From Aplectana chamaeleonis (lineage: Eukaryota > Nematoda > Chromadorea > Rhabditida > Cosmocercidae): 64,000 nucleotides of DNA. Made by a program: the position numbers and the translations under genes. Below the pieces are notes generated by a model. That model made no database searches. It was given only the letters and a program-made list of their open reading frames with translations, and had not been told where the DNA came from. Positions within the stretch are counted from its first letter, which is position 1, and every line of letters starts with the position of its first letter. This document shows, one piece after another, positions 55,985 through 64,000 of the stretch. The DNA lies in NCBI GenBank assembly GCA_029168955.1, contig JAPDOI010000888.1, positions 186,001 through 250,000 on the forward strand, read 5' to 3'.

Positions 55985-56481
55985 TTAAAGGGCACCACTG
56001 TACACCCTCAAATATGAATTTTGAGATTTTCATGTAATTCTGTAGAAGACCCCTCCTGTACAACACGTGCCAAATGCGAGATCTCAATTCCTCCAAATAA
56101 GCGAAATATAAGCGACCACCACGGGCCCGACCCCCTCCAGCCACCACCACAAGCCCGGCCCCCTTCTTGATTTTAGATCTCAATAGCGGCTAGATGGAAG
56201 GATGACTTTCAACCGAGTCGTCGTTCTTCACCCCCTTTCCGACCTATCTCCTCATCCTGTTTTTCTCTCGTGCCGCGACTGCGAATTAAGAGAAATTCAG
56301 GCCAGAGAGAACTCGTCCACCAATTTTTTGCCCTCAAAATACAGGCATTTTCACGGAGCCATATCCCCGTTCGTAGGGGGTCTTTGACGATTTCAGAAAT
56401 ACCATTGTGATTAGAATGTGACCCTCTCCAAGATAAGGGTAAAACCGAAAAAATAATTTTTTGGGTGTCCTGTGGCTTTAA
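55985..56481. mobile_element. TTTAAA element R2
   Basis: GTTAAAGGGCACCACTGTAC at the left, GGTGTCCTGTGGCTTTAA at the right. Same family as R1. Directly adjoins the TAA-flanked MITE at 56,482. Confidence 0.7.
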
Positions 56482-56598
56482 GGCCGGAATCATAATTCTA
56501 GCGACGACGATAGTGCTTAGCAAGCATATCGATTTTTGGTCGATACGCATGAAAAACCTTGCGTCGCGTCGCCGCGCACGAGAAGTATGATCACGGCC
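56482..56598. mobile_element. TAA-flanked MITE, second copy of the 1,314 family
   Basis: GGCCGGAATCATAATTC to AGTATGATCACGGCC, TAA on both sides. Confidence 0.75.
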
Positions 56599-57068
56599 TA
56601 AGGGAGCAGTCCAACCTCAGAAGTAAACTTTGATATTTTAGTCTGGCTGCTTTACATAAGAACCCTGCGAAGCGCAGAATCTTAATTCGCTGAAGGAAGG
56701 GAGAAAAAGGTAGGAAAAGTCAACCACCTTGAAAAGGAAAAATTGTGCACGCCCACCGACAAGTTTCCGATCTCAATAGGGAAGAGACGCTCTATCGTTA
56801 ATATTCAAAATCTATGCTCTTCCATTTGTTTTCGGTGTGACTTATCATTCTGGCCTGCTTCAGTGTGATTGCTGCGAATAACAAGACAACACACGTTCGA
56901 GACAACTCGTCCGCAAATTATTCATCGTTCCCGTTGAATTCAACATCTTTGAGGGGCCATTACTTCGTTCATAGTGCGTTTTGGGCGATCCTGTGCTTTA
57001 GTCGCGGGTTACCTGCTCAGAATTTCTGAATAAGATGTGCTTGTCGAGAACCCATTGGCCGATTTACC

Positions 57069-57784
57069 TCAATTTCGACTATAACATTCTTCAATAAATC
57101 TTTTTCCACCACATCCAACGCAGCGGTCAGTAGACTTCAAAAAAGCAGCTTCAGAACATGAGTCGCAGCAGATTGTTATGACAAATTCCAACACGATTGA
57201 TAGAGATAAGAGGCGCTCCGTGGGCACTCCGACAGGCGACGCAGGCGCGTCGCGGCGATCTGACGCCAGTAGCATCTCGACGTTCGGAGATCGCCTACAC
57301 CTTGGCCACTATCGTTGGAACGATTCTCTCATAGAAGCAAAATAAGCTAAACAACTAACCCAAATATTTTTCTTTTGCTTTCCGTAGTAATCCCATGCAG
57401 TTACCAAGTGCATATGGCCTTCCGCTTTCTAAAAAACAACTATAACCTTCAACGTATCACGCTTCAAACAAATCTGTCTAATTGATTTGGAAGAAAGAGA
57501 AAACTCACCCTGAAACAGATTTTCATTTCCCTCTTTTTCATCAGTTGTTCATTCTGTTCAATAATACTGCGCATCTCTCTACTAACCGAGCGAAATCTAT
57601 CTAAATCGTCCCGATGCAGGTTTTTCAGAATCTTCACACGCAACTCGTACGGCAATCGATTCCATGGGAATACACTCTGAAGATGAGTGTTGATTCGAGT
57701 TCGCTCAGACTTTTTATTGAAGCAGACCTAGCTCACCTTCGGCTGACCGATGCCTTCTCCTTTTCCTAAACGAACATGGGACAT
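57069..57784 (-). CDS. F-box gene, copy C (up to four exons)
   Basis: Exons: 57,784-57,737 (ATG, 16 codons, donor GTGAGC), 57,676-57,509 (56 codons, donor GTGAGT), 57,428-57,360 (23 codons, acceptor TTTTTTAG, donor GTTAGT), all phase 0. Exon 2 has FPWNRLPYELRVKILKNL and HRDDLDRFRSV, the F-box, expected to bind Skp1 in an SCF ubiquitin ligase. A possible exon 4 (57,308-57,069, acceptor CGATAG, weak) would keep the frame and add 79 residues with CDSC and CVGCGGK, a possible zinc-binding pair, for 174 residues in all. A competing acceptor at about 57,295 gives a different frame with RACVACR, ending after about 47 codons. Its splice sites are the best of the three copies, so this is the likeliest functional one. 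Confidence 0.6.
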
Positions 57785-58837
57785 TCCTAGAATGGAGCCA
57801 ATCCTCGAATCCCAGCAGAGGTCCTGAAGTGATTTCATTTGATTTTTCAGAGGTGATAGTTAGCATTCGAAGAGACGTTCTATCGCTCAATATACAATAC
57901 CCCTTTGACCTTGAAAAATAACGGCTCTTTTGCGCTGGTAGCGCTGTTTCGCCATAACTTCATTCAAAGTGGTCCGTTTCGGTAGTTACGGACAAATTGA
58001 GAACCAGCATAGAAAGGTCTTTCTTTCGATGGCTCTTTCATGTACTGCTTCACACGAGGCATGTAGGGCTAACAGAATCGATAAAACGAAAAGTGCTGAT
58101 AGATTTGAATCTAGCACAAAAAAAGTATTAAGTATGTGAGAGCCATCGCTTTTTGGAATTGATCAAAGTAGAAGATTGGATTTTTCCAGTAGTCTAGCTA
58201 TTTCCCACTCATGTATCCTAAACAACCTTCATCTCTCGGACCGCTGTCTCCACCCCAACGAACCTATGCCCGAGTTACTGAAGGAGCGGCAGGGGCACCA
58301 GCAGCGCCAGATTCGTCCATCACATTCAATGTCTGGTGCGTTCAACACGTCTGCGGAGCCGCGGTAGATTCCAGGCGCCGTCGCGGTATGTTCAAGGTTC
58401 GCGGCAGTTCTTCGTTAGATTGGCGGCTCCCACGATGTTCGCGGTACCTTCGCGGCTGATTCGCCGCAGATTTTATCAGAGGGAGCGCCGTCCTGTTAAG
58501 TTTCCGAGCGATATACATATTTTCGAAGGACGTGTTCTAATCCCACCACGGTCGAAATACAATACCCGCGCTAAGTTTTAGAAAAAAGGGAGCATCTGGC
58601 AAACTTGGCAAAAAGCGTCCGATGCATGTAACTTTTTTGAATGAAGACTTTTTCAAATTTTGAAAACGCTATCGTATTCACATATCAAATTGCTAACTAA
58701 TTATGTGACTTGTGGGCCGAAGTTCCCCAAAATCGCTTAGTTTTTGAAGGAAATACTTTTTGCAATCGGTTTTCAAAAGCGCCGCGAGCGGCAAAAAGCG
58801 GCGAAACTTTGAGCAGTTATTGTAGTATGCTTTCTTC

Positions 58838-59036
58838 ATAAATTAGTTGCAGGTAAGAGCATCTCAAGGTTTGCTTAGGTTGATTGTTCAAAGTCCTTCA
58901 TGTGAGAATCCGGGGCTTTCGCATTAAAACTCCGACTTTTCAGGTAATTCTCAGGCGTGTTTAATGAAGAATTTCGAAAATCCAACCAGCACAAACCTTG
59001 AGATTCTCTCACCTGCACCTAATTTATGAAGGAAGC
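58838..59036. repeat. Inner hairpin within the 2.1-kb foldback
   Basis: CTTCATAAATTAGTTGCAGG at the left and CCTGCACCTAATTTATGAAG at the right, with matching AACCTTGAGAT blocks inside the arms. Confidence 0.7.
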
Positions 59037-59044
59037 ATACGGAT

Positions 59045-59349
59045 CAGGGATTAGCGGAATAAAAATACGAAATTTCGGAAATCGGTTTTCGTGTTTCGGA
59101 ACAAAAACTTTTTTCTCGAGTTTCAAAAGTCGGGCGCGAAACGCCTGAAAATGCGCGGAAATGCGGTTTTCGGAACGTGAAACGCGGAAAAAATCAGGAA
59201 TCATCTAATGTTTTCTTCCTCCAAGAGGACCCGATACCTTCGCATTCCGCAGCGTTTTTTGCGGTTTTCGGAATGCGGAACGCAGAATGTCAAAAATGCG
59301 CGAAACTGCGGGTTTCGGAACGCGAAACGCTGAACTTCGCTCATCCCTG
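59045..59349. mobile_element. hAT-type MITE, 305 bp
   Basis: Tips CAGGGATTAGCGGAA and the inverse of CAGGGATGAGCGAAG. The flanking 8-mers ATACGGAT and ATACAGAT differ at one base, consistent with an 8-bp hAT target duplication. Interior rich in CGGAA/TTCCG. Confidence 0.75.
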
Positions 59350-60070
59350 ATACAGATTGCTCTTCCATTACTTGTATAAATACTGCTCAAAGTTTCGCCT
59401 CACCTCGCCGCGCGCGACATTTTTGAAAATCTATTGTAAAAACTATTTCCTTCTAATACAAAGGGATTTAAGGGAAGTTCGGCCCGTACGTCACATAATT
59501 AGGTAGTAATTTGATCTGTGAATATGATAGCGTTTTCAGATTTCAAGAAAGTCTTCATTCAAAAAAGTTTCATGCATGGGACGCTTTTTTGTCAAGTTTG
59601 CCAGATGCTCCCCGTTTTTACAAAACTTAGCGCGGATTTTGTACTTACAAGCTTCAACTTCGCTAACATTGGATATAGCCTTTGTCCCATGTTGTGCCAT
59701 AGCGAGAAGTTAGTATGTAGTTAAAGGTGAAAATACCAAAGTTGGATAGATGTTGGTGCGATGGACATTTTGGTCCTTTTAAAACTAGAACGAGGCGCTA
59801 TGAGGCGATTTAGGGTCAAAGGACGATCAGTCGCCCACTTTGGCAATTTCACCAGTTTTTCCGTTAGATAGCAGCGGTATTCACTTATAATACCATCGAT
59901 TGATTCTGCTCACCCTATATGCCTTATTTTTTGGGTAAGACATATATGCGCTCAAAAAAAAGAAGCTCTCGATTCTAAATATGTCACCAGCTACCTAAGT
60001 GGACCACTTTGAATGTAGTTACGACAAAACGGCGCAAAATAGCGCCGGAAATGGCGTTTTTTTCAATGTT

Positions 60071-60404
60071 ACGGGCGGTCTTCCACAACAACCGAAATGT
60101 ATCGTAAAAGAATGAAAATCATGAAACAAATTTATTGTCACTTAAAGATTATCATATTTCAGGGTAAGGAAAACCTGCAGAAAATAGCCCTGGCGTTAGA
60201 CGTTCCATTGAAATTTCTTAGACTTTGTAAGCTTCTCCAGGCCCACGGCTCCACTGCTGAGTCCATTCCAGAATTCTCAGCCGAGGCATGTGGACCGACC
60301 CAGAAAAATGAATATATGTTATTTGTAATATAAAAAGCCTAAAACAATATACTTCTGATATATTTCGGCTAATGGAAGCTGCTTGTAAATTATATCGGCC
60401 GAAA
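60071..60404. other. Intergenic, no feature seen
   Basis: No repeat partner or coding signal recognised. Confidence 0.4.
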
Positions 60405-60500
60405 AGTTTGTGCGAATGAGATTGTCGGCCCACGCGGTCGGCGTGCGTGTCGAGCGGCCGCCGCAAAGGCATTTTTCGGACAGACGAGTCTTCCCACGGC
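60405..60500. repeat. Single end of a CCGAATGAGA-family MITE
   Basis: GTGCGAATGAGATTGTCGGC and CCCACGCGGTCGGCGTGCGT, without a clear partner end. Confidence 0.5.
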
Positions 60501-60639
60501 TGCAGACAGCTGGCTGGGATATTATACACTATCCGTCTGAAATTACCTCTAATTGAAATTGCAGGTCCGGAAATTCCCTTGGCGACTGCCGTCCGACCGG
60601 ACGGACAGTAGAGTATCTCAAGGAATATTCGGAAAACGA

Positions 60640-60860
60640 ATATTCGGCCGAATAAACGAATAATCGAATATTCGAATAATTCCATTATTCGGAAAAGCTA
60701 ATTTTTCGAATAATTGGTTTCTTCGAATATTCGGAGTCAATTTTTCGAATAATCCGTTTCTTCGAATATTCAGAGCCAATTTTTCGAATATTCCATTTAT
60801 TCGAATATTCGGAAAAGTCACTTTTCCAAATAATTCGTTTATTCAAATGTTCGGACGGAC
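60640..60860. repeat. AT-rich minisatellite, unit about 50 bp
   Basis: About four units of the type CAATTTTTCGAATAATTCG followed by TTTATTCGAATATTCGGA. Confidence 0.7.
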
Positions 60861-60899
60861 AATATTCCAATATTCGGCCGAATAAACGAATAATTCCAG

Positions 60900-61406
60900 A
60901 AAAATAGAAAGCAGAGTCTCCGGCATATGTCCATTTTTGCGGTCCAGAGGTGAAATGTCTAAAACCAAACCGGGTGCTATCCTAGCGGTGGGGGTCCACT
61001 ATGGCTGGATGCACATAGCCCCGCCCATTTTACCGTGCCGCACTAAATTTGAGCATCACCCGGGGTTTCCCTCCCCTGCCAAAATCAGGATTGCAGCACG
61101 CAAAAATGGGCGTGGCCAGGTGCGATACAATAGTGCCCCCCCCCCCCCAGCTTAGATAGCACCCCAAACTGATAAGGAATTCGGATATTGTTGGTAGATA
61201 TTTTAAAAAAATTCAGAGAGTTTGATCTTATCGTTTAACAACTACTCATAGACAGTGATAAATTTTGGCTGAATACTCTAATGATATAGTGTGAAATGTC
61301 TTTTTCGTGGAATTACATTGGCATAGCTTTGATCTATATAATAAAATACAACAAAGGTCAAGAAAGTTGATAGTGCCGTGAACGGGGGTTCGATTATGCG
61401 TACTCG
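60900..61406. other. Intergenic, no gene; C-tract
   Basis: Contains a run of 14 C at about 61,136-61,149. No coding signal supported. Confidence 0.4.
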
Positions 61407-61414
61407 GTCCGCAC

Positions 61415-62201
61415 CAGGGGTGTGCGGAAAATTCTTTTCGGTAAATTTTTTACCGAAACTTTTTCTCGAACTTTTTTTTCGGTAAATACGGTAAAAACGG
61501 AAAATTCGGTAAAAATTCTGACTTTGACTTTGATATATATTCCATTGTTATATGTAAGGATACGATAGCACAAATGACCAATACTATTTATGTATCATTT
61601 TCAATAGTGCATGAGGATAGTGCAAATAATGAGTGAGTTTTACATATTAACCTGAGCTCAACGACTGAAGCTGATCGGCGAGACGTTGATTTTGAGAAAA
61701 AGTAACATTTCAAAATTTTCTGTCGTCAGGTCTTTCTGTAGCTACTCAAAATCAGAGCAGCTGAGGAAAACATCCATTCCGCCTCAGCTGTGCCACGAGG
61801 CGCGCAAAAGTACTTATTGGTCAGTGGGGAAAGGTGCTGGTACGATGATTTCACAATGGAGTCGTTCCAGAACTGCAGAGGATCTAGTATGGTGTCCGGG
61901 GGCTCCAAAAAAATTCAGTTCCTGAATAATCTGCTTCAGGTAAGCCAAAAGGGTTAGAACGAGTAACAAAAAGAAGGATGTAGAAGGATATCGTGCCAAA
62001 GGCATGCCATAACAGTAGCGACCCCGTGAAATACGAGTAAGAATTAGGCCGATTGAGCTAAAAACACCCAACTTTTCTTTTCGGTAAAAATTTCGGTAAA
62101 TTTTGAGAAAAAATCGGTAAATCGGTAAATTAAAATTTACCGAGAAACACCGGTAAATCCGGAAAATCGGTAAATCGATAAATGGAAAATGCACACCCCT
62201 G
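61415..62201. mobile_element. hAT deletion derivative, 787 bp
   Basis: Tips CAGGGGTGTGC and the inverse, with a perfect 8-bp target duplication GTCCGCAC (61,407-61,414 and 62,202-62,209). Subterminal regions are rich in CGGTAAA/TTTACCG repeats. It keeps a piece of hAT transposase on the minus strand. Confidence 0.9.
61658..61908 (-). pseudogene. hAT transposase C-terminal dimerisation region, fragment
   Basis: Reads DPLQFWNDS, then HLSPLTNKYFCAPRGTAEAE and WMFSSAALILSSYRKT, the order seen in hAT C-terminal domains (DPLxWW...CxPxxSxxSERxFSxAGxI). After a frameshift near 61,725 it continues NFEMLLFLKIN, the usual last helix, to a stop at 61,658. The catalytic core and zinc finger are gone. Confidence 0.8.
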
Positions 62202-62264
62202 GTCCGCACTTCTTATATGCGTACTCGGTCCGCACTTCTTATTCGAATGCTCCTGATTTTAGCT

Positions 62265-62450
62265 GGATATTCGAACTAATCGTAATCGAATAATTCAAAT
62301 AATTCGATCATTCGGAAGTCAAATTTTCGAATAATTCGTTTATTCGATTATTCGGAAGAGTCGATTTTGCGAATAATTCGTTTATTCGAATATTCGAAAG
62401 AGTCAATTTTTCGAATTACTCGTTTATTCGAATATTTGAAAATTTTTGAT
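62265..62450. repeat. AT-rich minisatellite, second block
   Basis: Same unit as 60,640-60,860 (CAATTTTTCGAATTACTCG, TTTATTCGAATATTCGAAAG). Confidence 0.7.
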
Positions 62451-63513
62451 CGTTTGATATACTCTAGCGGACAGTCTCATTCGAATGGTTCAAACAACGC
62501 CTTTTTCAGAACACCTCGTATGAAAGAGCAACTCAGGTAACCCCTTTTGAAAGCTACCGAAAGTCTTAGTAAAACTACCGAATGAAAGGATGAGATCGGG
62601 TAAGGCGTTCCCAAAATTTTCGAAAAAAAGCAGAAAATCTCAAATAACGCGTTTTAAAAAGCTCCGAATGAACCAATAAATTCGAATGGGCACCTCCGAT
62701 TTGTTTCGAATCAATAAATATTCGAAAGCTCGTTCTCTCTACAATTTGAATGAATTTTCCTGGATATTCATACAAAATTCCGGGCTACCTCCCAGGCGTT
62801 TTCCAGCAATTTTTAGGGGCTGAATATTCGAATATCGTGACCCAAAGCTGGCAGAGTCTTCGAAAATTCACATATTTACATTTTTTGAATAAACCAAATA
62901 TTCGGAAACCGAATTAAAATCCTCGATTGAATCTAATATTCAAAACACGCACGAATTAAATTTCCGCATGAATCAAATAAGCAAAAGAAAACTAAATCTT
63001 CTTTTCCGAAACAACAGTATATTTGAAGACATCGCAAATTGGATTTGTGATTCTGTGGGTTACGATGGTCATTTTTTCAGTTGTGGGTATTTTTTGCTTT
63101 GGAGCCACACAAGGTTGGGAAGTTAAAAATCTTCTAAGGGATGGATTGATATTGAATAATAAGGAATAACACCATAAAAACACCTAAAACCGCTGAAGAG
63201 GTTGACAGACGGGTGGCTGACATAGGAACAGTTTACGATTTCGCAACATTAATGCTGCCACATGACCTCACAAAGGTGGATTCCCTTCGAGACCGCCGTT
63301 CCCTTGGACGAAAATGCAGGATAGCGGGTCACTTTATCCGTGGAATGTCCGGTTCGCACCAAACATCTAGATCGCCTTGATGGGGCGTGGACTTGGTACG
63401 GATGAAGATCAGCTTTGGACCCAAACTTTTCGACGGTTTCTCTCTGAATACAGATTTCTTACTATTTGCCACAAGTTAGGGTCTGTTCCATCCGTGAAGG
63501 CTCAGTTTAATAC
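62451..63513. other. Non-coding duplicon, copy C
   Basis: 62,700-63,000 resembles the GAATATTCG-rich segment of A (16,850-17,170). 63,200-63,500 matches A 17,620-17,860 (shared CATAGGAACAGTT, GATTTCGCAACATT and GACCGCCGTTCC). No gene. Confidence 0.5.
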
Positions 63514-63950
63514 TTAAACGCAGTATTCACGATAAATCTCGTTCTCGAGGTCTCGGTGTGAAACACTAAGTTGGCAGGCGCTGTAGAGGATAGGGTCGAA
63601 CAAAGCAACGAAAACTGGCCAGAAATAAATAACAACGGCTTTGAAAGCTATCCCGGTCCGCCCCCAATCGGACGAGCTTATGGCGCCGCACACGTTTCGA
63701 TGGCAAATTGCCAAGCAACTCTGCCGCAGTTAGCATTATCGATTCGCGCAGATTTCGCGATTAGCGCGCGCTTGCTGAAATCAGCAGGGCCCATGATTCT
63801 CGTCCACGCCCTGAATTTAGAAACCGTTATTTTGACTTATTCTAAACGTTTTTCCTCCCTGTTTTTTCACTATTAGTTACCTCACAACCAAACAATACCA
63901 TTTTTGGGTCGAACTCGAGTGCGATATTCATCGTGAACACTGCCTTTAAA
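63514..63950. mobile_element. TTTAAA-type element, copy 6
   Basis: Left end CTTAAACGCAGTATTCACGA, right end TCGTGAACACTGCCTTTAAA. The 101-codon open frame inside is unsupported. Confidence 0.7.
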
Positions 63951-64000
63951 GACCGCGCAACCGACCATGTGCTCCACCGCCAACGGATTCAGTGGGGTTT

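Larger units (their letters stand above)
57900..60070. mobile_element. Large foldback, about 2.1 kb, with nested insertions
   Basis: The left arm (about 57,900-58,840) is inversely matched by the right arm (about 59,390-60,070), with gaps: ACTTCATTCAAAGTGGTCCG against its inverse near 60,000, and GGGAGCATCTGGCAAACTTG against 59,600-59,625. The central part holds a smaller hairpin and a hAT MITE. It sits just upstream of F-box gene C. Confidence 0.7.
48870..63510. repeat. Segmental duplication, diverged copy C
   Basis: Colinear but more diverged third copy. Anchors: 50,253-50,395 matches A 3,208-3,360; the F-box gene at 57.4-57.8 kb matches A 11.8-12.25 kb; 62,900-63,500 matches A 17,100-17,850. 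The F-box-to-3' anchor spacing is about 5.4 kb in both A and C. The left limit rests on weak similarity near 48,870-49,110 to A 1,200-1,560. Confidence 0.65.

Noticed and set aside
58211..58459. Proline/alanine-rich frame starting MYPKQPSSLGPLSPPQ
   Set aside because: Lies in the arm of the 2.1-kb foldback and runs into GC-rich repeat text; the start looks coding-like but nothing else supports it.
63571..63876. 101-codon open frame with a proline-rich start
   Set aside because: Entirely inside a TTTAAA-type element (63,514-63,950); no homologous frame is kept in the other copies of that family.

Overview
The window looks like a gene-poor, repeat-packed stretch of a nematode nuclear genome, probably from a rhabditid-type worm. 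The evidence is very short introns (about 50-80 bp) ending in TTTGCAG or TTTTAG, small F-box genes, Tc1/mariner and CR1/Jockey-type elements, and many palindromic elements bounded by TTTAAA, a style known from Caenorhabditis. There are no prokaryotic operons, rRNA genes, CRISPR arrays or convincing tRNA genes.

The main layout is a head-to-tail segmental duplication. Copy A runs from before base 1 to about 22,390. Copy B runs from about 22,658 to 39,050. A third, older and more broken copy C can be followed from about 48,870 to 63,510. Each copy carries, on the minus strand, a small F-box gene of at least three exons (11,835-12,252; 25,205-25,616; 57,069-57,784). Copies A and B also end with a second minus-strand gene whose three downstream exons stay in frame (21,649-22,356; 38,265-39,020). 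It looks like an F-box-associated C-terminal region, but the F-box exon was not found.

Almost everything else is transposon-derived. Comparing A with B gives natural empty sites for many insertions. Copy A gained an inverted-repeat element, TAA-flanked MITEs, a 1.56-kb Tc1-derived foldback, two LINE insertions (one with a same-family copy nested inside its reverse transcriptase) and a hAT MITE in an F-box intron. Copy B gained palindromes and a truncated LINE flanked by 495-bp direct repeats.

Between B and C (39.05-48.8 kb) lie a DD34D mariner remnant, a 0.9-kb foldback and several TTTAAA-bounded palindromes, some nested. Copy C holds a chain of three elements joined at shared TTTAAA sites, a 0.53-kb and a 2.1-kb foldback, a hAT deletion derivative that keeps part of the transposase C-terminus, and AT-rich minisatellites.

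The only plausible host genes are the three F-box genes and the two F-box-associated genes. All retroelement and transposase reading frames are broken. Alignments and repeat boundaries were read by eye, so repeat edges may be off by several bases.
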